A stretch of 64,000 nucleotides of DNA from Pocillopora verrucosa (Eukaryota > Cnidaria > Anthozoa > Scleractinia > Pocilloporidae), in contig NC_089314.1 in the NCBI RefSeq assembly GCF_036669915.1, positions 4,597,120 through 4,661,119 on the forward strand, in the 5' to 3' direction. Under the pieces are notes generated by a model. It was not told where the DNA came from and ran no database searches. It saw nothing but the letters and a program-made list of their open reading frames with translations. The position numbers were made by a program, and so were the translations under genes. Below are positions 11,857 through 29,772 of the stretch, piece after piece (position 1 is the stretch's first letter; every line of letters starts with the position of its first letter).

Positions 11857-12953
11857 TTTCGCTAAAGGCACCTGGCGTTGTTGATCGCGCGTGAAAAATG
11901 AATTTGACACAAAAAGGTCACAGAGGTTACCATGGAGACGTTTTTTGATAGACTGCTGTGGCGAAATGGTTGTTGGGAAACGTAAGAAGTTGCCAAAGTG
12001 TCTTAAAATTCTTATACATCTCTATATTTATATCTCGCCACACTTATATTTTTGTTCATATATATTTACTGTACTGTTCTGAAAAGAGAAAAACTTGCAA
12101 GTTTCTTGTACACTTGACTCGCAAAGGATGTAAACAACGATGGAGAAAAAAAATGTATGAACGTGAAATAATGGTAGCTTTTACGGGCAATTTCTATGAA
12201 AGTGATGTATCTTTTAGAGATCAAAGGAAAAAATTGACTTATGCCCAGATTCGTCTCCTTTAGGAATGAAAGTGGAATGGGAAAAAAATCGGGCGAGCAT
12301 CTTCTTCACTTGTTTATCACCGGAGATGCTGACAAAGAGTGGTTATTGTTAAGAATCCAAAAAAGGGAAGCTTCAATTTTAGATCAGACTTCCTTTCTGT
12401 AAGAGCGAAATCAAGAATACGATACTGAAAAAAAACAAACCAATTAAAGTTAGGCAAGAGCCCATTCCTGAGTAAGGAAAAAAGGTGCATACGAGAGGGA
12501 AGACGTATAATTTGTTCTTTCACCCTTGAGTTAGAGAAAAAAATTGAATTTAAAGGCTACGAAAAAGGCTAAAAAGAAAATAAGACCAATAATGAAGACC
12601 AAACGGAAATGTTTCCTGTATGAATGTGTACCTGACGTATCTTTATTCAGTGTATTTTACAGGTCTAACCAACCAAAATGAATAAAACTCAAGCTGGTGA
12701 CAAAGAACAAACGAGAGAAATACTTCAGGGCTCAAAGTTCCATAATTTCGTAAATTAAGCAGTGGTTTCTACTACACCTTGCCCATGATTTCCAGTTTGC
12801 TTAGAATTATAATTTGATTAAACGCAGCAGTGAGAATTTTTTATTATTCATGTGAAGTCCAGGGAAGAGCTGGGATAGCCTCGTCTTTGTCACCGGAAAG
12901 GTTGTACGCTCGGTTGGGAGCGTGGGACGAGAGCGATTACTCAGCGAAACAAC
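11857..12953. other. Divergent spacer between THEG-like gene and PSMC3
   Basis: This 1.1-kb region lies between two divergent starts. It is AT-rich, except that the 100 bp before the PSMC3 start are GC-richer and lack a TATA box, as is common for housekeeping promoters. I see no exon or repeat that I can name. Confidence 0.5.
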
Positions 12954-20307
<7,354 letters not shown>

Positions 20308-20625
20308 AGAAAGATTTCTCTTGTAAATAAGCAAAAGAAAAAACTTTAGATGCTTTCGTTCTTTTTCATTGTATTAATCAATAGTCTGAAACTACAGTTT
20401 AACTACCAGTTTTTTTGTTCAGCGTTGTTAGCCACTCCTGTCTTATTGTGTTGCGTGACATGAACTGCGCCCGCAAAGAAGCATGGACATTGAAATACCG
20501 GAACTTGTTGTGGCGAGACACTTTCGCAATAATTCGTGCCAAAAAACCGCAAGACTTATTAAATAAAATTTAGAAAAATAAACGGTCGTTAATCTGCGGA
20601 AAGGATCCCTATCGAAAAGCTTATT

Positions 20626-20633
20626 TGACGTCA
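20626..20633. promoter_or_regulatory. Palindromic CRE (TGACGTCA)
   Basis: A perfect TGACGTCA octamer, the classical site for CREB/ATF bZIP dimers, lies 320 bp after the PSMC3 stop and about 3 kb beyond the 3' end of an ATF3/JDP2-like gene. One exact octamer in 64 kb is expected by chance at about this frequency, so function is unproven. Confidence 0.3.
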
Positions 20634-21392
20634 AGCTTTCCCCAGTCGGCTGGTACTGAAAGTCTCACAAGTTGCAACATTTTTTGTTTTTTTGGTCCTA
20701 TTTATTTCCCGTGGCGGATATTAGGCAACGATTCTCCTTGGGATTTATCCCTGCAAGTTAATGACTTCCTGTGAAATAACCCAATTTTTGTCATCTTGCA
20801 CATTATAGCGCACGGCCGTAAAAAGTCTACGAATGAGCGATGCTAACGTTTTCCAAACTAAATATAGATAGCGTCCTTCGGAGGCTCTCAAAAAACTGTA
20901 AACAGTAAAGAGCTCTATGCGTGGCAACATTGCCAGAACCTAGTTGAAGGGACACAAATTCCGTACACGACGATTAGGACCTTAAAAGTAGACTACAATT
21001 GGGGTAATCGTAATTGAAGTTTTGATCGTTTTCTATTTTTACGGTTAGGCTTCACTATCTTCAACTGCTTTCGTCGCGGGTTAACAGTTGGGTTAATTTG
21101 TCACTTATCATGCGCAGGTTAACTACGATATCGTTCATTCACGCTTACGGATACTTTCTATCTTATCATGAGATCTATGTCTATTACGCAACTTCACGCT
21201 TATATGCCTATCGATGACTTAAAGCTGTCCACGTTACAGCTTATCGATCTTGTAATAACTAGCGTAAATTACTTATGATCCCCATTCAATATTCGTATTT
21301 AGTTTCCACGTGCTTATCCTCTTTTACTTCTCTTTGTTTTTCGTTCCTATATAATCCTTTAGCCCTGGTGGGCTATTCCTTAATAATAATGT

Positions 21393-21546
21393 AGTTTTAT
21401 CAACTGAGTTAATAGTGTAAATTGGCCACCGTAAAGAGTTTCGGCTTTGAAACTCTACGGTGGCCGACAAACATTAATAACTCAATTGATAAAATCAAAT
21501 TATCTTGCTATACTCCCCAACCGACGCAGCACCACAGTTTCTTTAC
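21393..21546. repeat. Palindromic Penelope-type terminal repeat, copy 1
   Basis: A near-perfect hairpin: TTTTATCAACTGAGTTAAT (21394-21412) pairs with 21473-21495, and GGCCACCGTAAAGAGTTTC (21424-21442) pairs with 21449-21465. A tail follows that ends CGACGCAGCACCACAGTTTC and is shared with the copy at 22.3 kb. No coding function is seen. Confidence 0.65.
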
Positions 21547-21938
21547 CCCCTTTATTCCATAAAAAGATTTCTTTCACTAGAAGACAATTTTCAACGCGCT
21601 TCGTGAAATGGAGATTGAGGCATAGCTTGGATGTGGTTTGGATCGACAATTGTTTGACTTGCGATGTACGCGGCCGGCCAAAACGTCCGCGCACGACATT
21701 GTCTCCGCAAATAAGAGAAAAGCCATGGAAATCATTTTCTAAGCGGAAATCAAGACAGAGAGCTTCAGTTATAGACTGACCAAAACATTGAAAATATTAA
21801 AACTTTTCTTATTGGGTTATAGTTGATAACTTGAACGTAGCAGTAACAATATAATATGCTGACATGTTCGTTTGAGCGAGAATATGTTCTGAACTAATGA
21901 TTATAATGAACGACGATAACGATTCAATATCTGCATTA

Positions 21939-21999
21939 GAGCAACTGCTCACCAACCCCTCCCCTAGCCCAACGTTGGTGCGAAAAAGTAGTTGCTCAG
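21939..21999. repeat. Fragment related to the outer element of PSMC3 intron 15
   Basis: The segment GCAACTGCTCACCAACCCCT, followed by CCCCTAGCCCAACGTT and later GTTGCTCAGATCCTGA, resembles the outer arms at 18203-18547 (CAACTGCCCACCTACCCCTC, CCCAGATACTGA). It looks like an internally deleted relative. Confidence 0.45.
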
Positions 22000-22009
22000 A
22001 TCCTGAAAT

Positions 22010-22130
22010 TGTGATAATAATGGTATCAATAATAATAATGAGGAGAATAATAATTATAATAAGGGCAATGATGATAATAATAATAAAAAAGAATCGTGAT
22101 GATAATGAGATAAAGACGACGAAGAAGATC
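22010..22130. repeat. AAT/ATG-type trinucleotide microsatellite
   Basis: Imperfect runs of AAT, ATG and GAT triplets extend over about 120 bp. They create long open frames on both strands (runs of Ile and Asp) that are not genes. Confidence 0.8.
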
Positions 22131-22299
22131 ACAAACCCCAAGAAGTTTTGCCGAAGACCGTAATATTTGAAAAAAAGGTCTTCTCCAGGGTCGACTGATC
22201 ACGGAGGCAAAGGCATCCATGGCTTGCACCTTTGTGAAAATGAAGACCCACTTGGGTGGTGGAGCTCTCATACCGACTGAACTAAATGAAGATGATTAG

Positions 22300-22412
22300 G
22301 TTTTATCAACGGAGCTGATAATGCAAAATTGGCCACCGTAAAGAGTTTGCAAGGTTATTTACATTATCACCTCAGTTCATAAAACCAAATTATCTTGTTT
22401 TGCCCGCATCGA

Positions 22413-22434
<22 letters not shown>
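22300..22434. repeat. Penelope-type terminal repeat, copy 2
   Basis: It begins TTTTATCAACGGAGCTGATA, contains GGCCACCGTAAAGAGTTTGC, and then a diverged return arm (CACCTCAGTTCATAAAAC). The tail CGACGCAGCACCACAGTTTC is the same as in copy 1. The hairpin is less perfect here than at 21.4 kb. Confidence 0.6.
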
Positions 22435-22445
<11 letters not shown>

Positions 22446-23609
22446 GTTGAACTAAACGAAACCGAGCCAACTGGTTTTAGTGTATGTTCGTTTAATACTC
22501 AATTGACTCGGTTGATGACTTCTGCACAGGTTATTGTCACTTCACCAAAGAATACTACTGCAAGCAAAATCCCACGAAACAGTTGTCTTTAGTAGGCAAA
22601 ACTCTCGACAAGATGGTGGTTACGAGATAAACCAAACTCGAAAAGGTCATTTGCGCTCCCTAGGACGGATTTTTTTTTTTCGAAATTCTCCAGTGTTTTG
22701 CTTAAAAAGATAACGAACAACCGGCTAGCAACTCTTACGACGACATTGAAGAGCTAATCTTCCATTTTTGTGCGCCAATTTTGCGCTCGTTCATCGGAAT
22801 AACTAACGAAATAAAAAGGGAATGTTTAGTCCACGCAACATGAGTTACTTTCCCCAAGTTTTTACCTTCAATTTGTGTTTAAAAAAAAGCTCATTATACA
22901 CATACTAAGCATGCAATTACTTCTGATTTTACCTTCAAACTATGGGTTTACAAAAATTCCCGTAACAGTTGGGACTTTTATGCGACTACATGGAAACCAA
23001 CAGTGTTTCCACGGGGCTGATTAGAGGACAAAAAACATGATATAGAACTTCAACAAGATCATTTTATCGATAATATTAATCTGATTTTGATGTGATGAGC
23101 GATCCAGACTCAGCTTTTTTCGTGTGTGTCAACAAGGGTATTTTTTCGATCGTCCCAAAAAGTCTTCTGTCCCCCCCCCCCCCCCCCCCTCACGGCAATA
23201 AATAATGACCAATGTCTGAATATTTTTTTCTGTGACTTTTTTCTCTCAAGGACGGTACTCCATAGGAGAAGATGTTAGCGTACTACGAGGATTAAAGTTT
23301 TAAAGACTCAAGTAATAACGGGGAACCTACCATGGGCCAGTTTATTTTTCACAGGAAGTCTAGCACAAGAAATCCATAACGATAATAAAAATACCGCATA
23401 GGGAATTTAGTCAATTAATCATTACAATTTAGGACATCTTCGGAAATTCGAAGAAAGTGAGTTCACCTTTAAGAGATGAATTGTTAAGCATGTTAAAAGC
23501 TTAATGTAAGTTTCAAAATAATGTCATGTTTGTTGCATATGGCCACAAACTGTGTTCAACTTTCAGTTCTTGCAAGAGTCTTGCTGCGCCGGACGAAGAT
23601 CAGAGGAAA

Positions 23610-26391
23610 CTAACTTACATTGAAGTTTCCGTATTTTTGTCGGAAAGAATTCAAAAGCGCAGCATTCTGTGATAAGCAGATTGATTGATCTGTATGCCGA
23701 GAATCTGCCACAGATGTTGACGGCACAAGTTTGCACCAGTGATTACTCAGTGATGCGGACAATTCATGCAGCTCAGCCAACAGTTCCTCCTTTTCTTCTA
23801 ATTTCTTCCTCCTTGTTTCCTCAAGTTTATTTGTTTTCTAGAAACGAAGAAGAAAAACATTAATACCAAATAACTTTTTATCACTCAATGATAATCAGAC
23901 CTCTTTGATTTGATTTGATACAAAAAGCTGGGAACAAAACGAAAGATAATCATTGACGAAAAATATCTCAACTCTAACAAAAAAATCATGCTGCACGGAT
24001 TTCTGATGTAATATAATTTCTCTGAAAATCTAAACAAAACACTTCACTTACTCTGGTAGTTTACAGTAAGAAAACAACGATAGAGCGTGATTATAGCTAT
24101 TAAAAATCGATTTATAACCTTGCAGTCGAAACGCTTTAGTGATTAGGTAATATTACCGCACTTTTAAAGAGAATTAGATGACCCGTCGTACAGTTTTGTT
24201 GTGCGAGAAAAAGTGTTAAGTTTTTCAAATCAAATAACGAGTGAGGATTTTAATAAACAGCAGCTCACAACTACCAAGTGCTCACAGGATTTTTTTTTAA
24301 AATTAAATTTGTTCCTAGTTTCGAATAACTCCACAAACTGTTGTTGTGTTCTAAGTGGATAAACAAGAAATAGGAAATAAATTCAAGTTCAAGCCGGATG
24401 GTTTTAAAACGTGCGTTTCTCTTCTCAGGCCGTTCCTTTATACCAATTTTTTTTTCCCAATCGATCGCTACATTGAAAAAATTGCAAGTCCCTTTTACAG
24501 CTAAGATGAAGAAATTCTTTTCTTAAAATAAATCCAGCAGAATGAAAAGATCCAAAGGATATCAAATGAATATTCAATTATTAAACTTTCTTTGAAAATA
24601 CCCTAACGTCTGTTGAGGCAATAACAAGGGGTTTTTACCTTTTCCAATATTTCGATGCGTTCTCTCTTTCTCTTTCGGCACTTCGTCGCTGCGATCTTAT
24701 TTCTCTCCCTTCGCTTCTTGATAACCTCTGGATCTTCTTCTTTCATTCTCTGAAATACGAAACGCAGAAGTCACAAGTTAAGAGTGTGTATGAAAATGGT
24801 TCTGAGAAATGTCGAGTGAAAAATTGCTAATAATCACATTGTAAAATTTATCACCGGAAACTATTCATGAGCCCCTGTTAAGTTCTGCCAATCCGGCGCG
24901 CAATCGCTTAAAAACAACGTTTTTCCAACAAGGGAAAATAATGAGCTGCTTGAAAAATTTTTACTCCCTTAAAACTGAAAACGAAATAGATGAAAGGAAG
25001 ACACCTTAAATACATATTCAAAACTGAAATTAAGTCTTGTCACACTTCTTTCACGAGCAGTTTCTCTATACCTCAAAATGAACCACAGACCATTTCAGTT
25101 TCCGAGATATTTCATTTTCGTAAAAAACGTCAGGGTCACCGGGAGGAAAACTGTTTTTACTATTAAGAAGAAAACTATAGTACATGTAGTTTGTATAATA
25201 AACATATCTCCATCGATATCTAAACGGTTTAAGAGAGGGGGACTTGAGTTTACACAGCGACAGCATTTATTTGAATTGAAAATAAAGTAAGCTTTTAACT
25301 GGTTATATTCAGAATGACTGATTTAAATTGTTCATACGTCGCGCCTTCTTTGACAGATTTCTGAGATCCTCGTGGAATAGAATATATGTTGTCATCGCTC
25401 GTTTGTCTTGGTACAAACACAAAACGTTGCTCATTGTAAAAAAAAAAGCTGTCTTTCGGTTTTCCCCAACAATAATTTATAATTTAGTAGTTGTTACAGC
25501 ACATACCGGTGGTGCTGGCTGTCTTTTCTTCTCTTCTATTTTCGGTAACGTTGTACCATTTTCCAAATGCTTTTGGGTGATTTTTCTTTTGAGACCTTCT
25601 TTGATCATAGCACAAGGACTTTCAAAAGCATCCATTTCTTGCCTTCTTTCTATCATACCAGTGTAGAACGACGACTAAAGAAGGGAAAAAAAGATACATT
25701 TGAAGAACAATTTAAAGACGGAAAAATGTCAATGCCAGCGAACGGTAAAGTTAGTGGACCGTATGCCAAAGGCGTCAAATACGCAATGATCCGATAACAG
25801 GAGCCAGGCGTATCCTTTAAAATTCATTCTTTTCCTAAAAATTATAGGCAGGACAATTCTAAGAAATTGCCACCTCTTGACAACAATTGTCCGCCCACAC
25901 AAGCTGAGTTGAGCTTATGAGGGTTTAATTATTTTTACAGGTGAATACGTATCTAAATCGTCCGTATCAAAATTTTCCTGTACTACAATCACGATGGGCT
26001 GTGAGGACAAGGTTACATTGCGAGCTAGCGAGCTAATTAATTTACGCACCACAATCGATTCGGAAATTACTGAATTCCCAATATGAAACGTTCTCTAAAA
26101 TTATTTCATCAAAGATTGAACTTATAATACCGTACTATTTTCTTCTAATTGTCTACTATTGCGAGAGAGACAGTCTCGGGAAAGTTTCTTCCACCCAGTG
26201 TCTACAGAATGGTCTTCGTGACGATAGACTCTGAACTTTTAAGGAAACGTTTATGTTGTACTTACTTCTTTGCCAGGGCCGTGATTAAGGCTAGATGAGA
26301 GGAGGGGATTAAAAGTTGGTTGTTGAAGTCTTCCGTCACAAGCAGAAAACATTGCTGCATTTAAATTTTGCCAAATGTTTTCGTTTTGCAT
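23610..26391 (-). CDS. ATF3/JDP2-like bZIP transcription factor
   Basis: Four phase-0 exons give 210 aa: 26266-26391 (MQNENIWQNLNAAMFSACDG), 25507-25674, 24639-24749 and 23610-23837. Exon 2 carries AMIKEGLKRKITQKHLENG, resembling the VKEEL(R/K)xxIxNKRL helix of ATF3 and JDP2. Exon 3 encodes the DNA-contact region KKRRERNKIAATKCRKRKRE. The expected signature residues N and R are present, and threonine replaces one alanine of the family's AAAKCR. The zipper continues into exon 4 (ILEKKTNKLEETRRKKLEEK, then EELLAELHEL), with leucines at heptad steps 0, 7, 21 and 28 and lysine at 14. Human ATF3 is 181 aa. The protein should act in the nucleus as a dimer on CRE or AP-1 sites, typically as a stress-induced regulator. 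Distinguishing ATF3, JDP2 and FOS needs a tree. Confidence 0.85.
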
Positions 26392-29300
26392 CGCGAGTAG
26401 GTTGGCGTTTCTTACGAAAAATATACATGTGATCCCGGGACAGACTTTTTTATAGATCTTTGAACAAGGGAAACTCCCACAAAATTGACAATAACAAATC
26501 TATTTTAAGCACGAAGATATGGGAATATATGTAAATCTGTTTGGTTCTGTTTTCTTTTGTTTTCGCTATTCTCTGAAAGCCCAACGATTCCTGGAAAGAG
26601 CCGCATTGATAATGAGTACTTCCGGTAAGTCACGCAATCTCCCAGCAAAGCCAAAAAGTCCTCAAACGTTCGAAAAAGCAACTAAAATCTTACTGAGTGA
26701 GGGTGGACAATTGCATGTCTTTGCGAAATACAAAATAAACCCAAATTACGAGTGGAAGCGTATTTGATCACATCAAATTAAGACTCTTAATGAAAATAAT
26801 GGAATGTCAAAGCGCAACGTCAGATTTCTCACCTTTGGTGAAACGAATCCGGAATCGAAGTCAAATTGTGGTATCAACAACTGCAGAAATTCACAAGACC
26901 TCAAATACTGCGCTCAGAATTTGACTGCGTAGTAGAGCAAGCTTTAACAGGACTCCACAGTGGACTTTAGCCTAAACGGAATAAAGTGTGGGATATAATA
27001 CTGATCCAGGCACGAGACCAAACCGGAACAATAAACCGACATTCATAAGACTGTCACGAGGAGAAACCAAATTCATTGATAGTACGGTTTTGTTTTCAGG
27101 GCGTTCCTGGAAACCTTCTTTGTTATTTTTCTTAGACTAAGATATGTATTGTTTAATTTTTGGGCTTGCCCACTGAGAATTCGGTAATATGTACGCAATT
27201 ATAACTCGCCTAAAGAAATGGTTTCGGAGAAGTAACACTCTACATCTTTCTTAGAAAACGTACCTGTGAAAGCAAACAATTCGACGTATGTTTTTCGCAG
27301 CTTTGCTACACTGACTGATTTATAAGAGTTCGGATTAAGTATAATTCTTGCTCGCGGATGAACATTATCCACTGGTACAATATTGCATAAATGTAACTGC
27401 AGTAATTCTCGAAGTACAGTTGTAAATGTTCAGTTTCCAGTGAGACTAACTGACCTTACCGACCCCACTGAATACTAGTAAGCGATCTAATCGGTTTAAA
27501 TGTCATTCCTTTTAACACAGAAAGGTTTGCACCTTTTAAAGTTTTACCAGAGGGTAGGCTGTATACATCTATTTTAACACAGAGAACAAATTTCAAGCTC
27601 GTTTAGCACACCCAGATTAAGAGTTGCGCGCTAAGGCCATGGCGATCGAGTTTCTTATTTAATGAAAGTCACTGCTATTGTTGCATGCTTGATTTAAAGA
27701 ATATGAATTACCCTCCTTGAAAAAGCAGAAGGAGAGTGCTAAACTTAGAGATAGGGAGAGCTGTAGCCGAAGCTTCGATGGCAACGTCTGTTTACGAAAA
27801 AACTCTTTAGCCTCCGTTAAGTCACGGGAGACACTTCGTCTCGTTAGGTGAATTTCAAGTCGGGCTGCTTTGCACATACACACATGAAGAAACAGGTAAT
27901 TATTTGCTTCAGAACAAACCATTTATTACCCTTAAATCAAGGCTAGTTAAATTTCAAACACGGATCGAGCCAATTCTGATTTATTTCGTTCTTAAGCGTC
28001 AAGTTAATTTATGTTTGCTGATTTCAGAGAAATGCACGTCACGACTCAAGCCTTAAATTCTACGAAACTGGGCGTAACAGGACAAACATATCTATTTTTG
28101 CGTCAAACATTGTGAAACGCTCCCATTGAACACTCGAAATACCTTAAATAAGAGGGAAAAACGAATTAATTGAGAATTCCTTCATCATCGCTCAACAGTA
28201 TAAAGCAAGAAACAGACAAAAACTGAAGGAATATGTTTAAACGGTTGTCGTAATTAGATGCGTAATTCTGGTTGCGAGAGTTCAGGAAAACGCGACTTAA
28301 TTAACAATTTCTTGTTTCCTCTGCACGATTTGCAAAGAGAATTTTTAAAGTAATGCTGTTATTTTCATTTTAGGACACAGATTCAAAGACGATATGCGCA
28401 ACAGAGTTCAATCCTTGAGATCTACAACGTGTGAATTATGTATACCTTGATTAATTATTACTCCCGTTTTGTTGTGAAGCCCGCTTGTCACGCAATCTTG
28501 TTGTATTCCAGGTCAAGTTCCGGGCTGATTAGACTTCGCTAGTCCATTTTTACACCGGAAGTCAGGTCTTATTGTTGTAAACAAAACACTTCTTCTCGAA
28601 TCACGGTTAATGCAGATTTGCTAGGTTTGCTATCTTGCTCTATTATGAAAAAAGAAAAAAAAGGAATCTGGGTGCTGTACACGACAAAATGAAACTATCG
28701 TCTTCTACGAAATAAATTTTCTCTGTTAAACGTGTTTCAAAGAATTTTCTTCGCGAAATAAATCTTTAACTGTTTATTGGGTTCAAGCTCTTATTCATGT
28801 TGAAATATAGTCTCCGTGGTGACATAATTAAAACACTTTTCGAATGAGTTTTCCCTGTTTTGAACAATGCAGGCAAACTTCTATTCTATACGTCATTTGT
28901 CCAGCAGACAAAAACCGAAAAATGTGGTCGAGTAAATAACTCCCGATAAATTCAAGCCATGGCTCCCATTATATTCTGGTCATAGCTAGCTTGAACTACG
29001 CGGTAACTCGAACTAAAATTGATTTCTTACAGTACTCCTTCAATTCTAGAGAAATCTTTTACCACCAGTAACTCCAACCTCCCGATAGAACCCCTGCCCA
29101 AAGCCGTCTCTTCCATGAAATGTAGCTAAATGCGCATGATTTACTACGCCAATCGAAAATTAAAACTTTTCCGTAAGGAACCGTCGGTTACCTTTACTCT
29201 CGTTATCCAGTAAATATGGTTAAATATGTGCTACACTGAAGTCGAGCACCTTTTTTTTTTCCATAACCTGATCTACACACGGGGGTCGGGAGAATTCGAG

Positions 29301-29772
29301 AAAATTATTGTATCAGTTTGAAATAGTTTCGAGAATTCGTCCATCCCATTGCTTCGCTAATTAGCAGTTTTTCTCATAATGAAACTTGTCTTTCACACAT
29401 TTTATGAGTCTAAGGATAGCTTCAACTCAATGTTATGTTTTTCATACAATGGTTGCCTGATTTTTTACTCTGTTTGTTCATTTCTTGGCAATCGTGTGGT
29501 CACCACATCTAGGCTTTTAAACCCCACTCGTGTCCCCCATGGGAGAGAAAATTACCATCTCTCTTGATCTAACATCCAAGCCCAAAATCCCACAGTGATG
29601 ACAGCATTAGTTATTAGATATTGGTTATTAGCCAGGCTGTCATCTCCCTGAGCTTTTTGCAATAGAAGCCACAGGAATGGCCTAAATGGCTGAATGAGGG
29701 TTACACAAATGTCTCAAGTTTGACTTCCTTGTAGACACAAAGCTCACATCCTGTCATGATTATTGGCCAGAC
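26392..29772. other. Spacer upstream of the bZIP gene
   Basis: About 3.4 kb between the bZIP start and the TBC1D7 stop. The bZIP promoter should lie at its left end (TATA-like box listed separately; a CRE half-site AACGTCA near 26818). I see no exon, and open frames are short and lack family similarity. The part next to 29772 should include the TBC1D7 3' UTR. Confidence 0.5.
26447..26454 (-). promoter_or_regulatory. TATA-like box of the bZIP gene
   Basis: TATAAAAA on the minus strand lies 56 nt upstream of the first codon. A TATA box suits an inducible immediate-early gene such as ATF3 or FOS. The spacing leaves a short 5' UTR, so the true start site needs checking. Confidence 0.45.

Larger units (their letters stand above)
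20308..23609. other. Repeat-rich spacer between PSMC3 and the bZIP gene
   Basis: About 3.3 kb lie between convergent genes. AATAAA strings at 20562-20567 and 20577-20582 may be the PSMC3 polyadenylation signals, about 260 nt after the stop. The rest holds a palindromic CRE (20626-20633), two Penelope-type terminal sequences (21393-21546, 22300-22434), a trinucleotide microsatellite (about 22010-22130) and a C run near 23171-23190. AATAAA on the minus strand at 23341-23346 could serve the bZIP gene. I see no convincing exon. Confidence 0.55.

Noticed and set aside
21809..22163. Open frames on both strands rich in Ile and Asp
   Set aside because: They arise from the AAT/ATG microsatellite and have no conserved features.
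23171..23190. Poly-C run as a possible regulatory G-quadruplex
   Set aside because: A plain homopolymer between convergent genes, with no spaced G-tract pattern; length is likely unreliable.
26519..26767. Plus-strand open frame of 82 codons upstream of the bZIP gene
   Set aside because: It has no splice partners or similarity and lies in the presumed bZIP promoter region.
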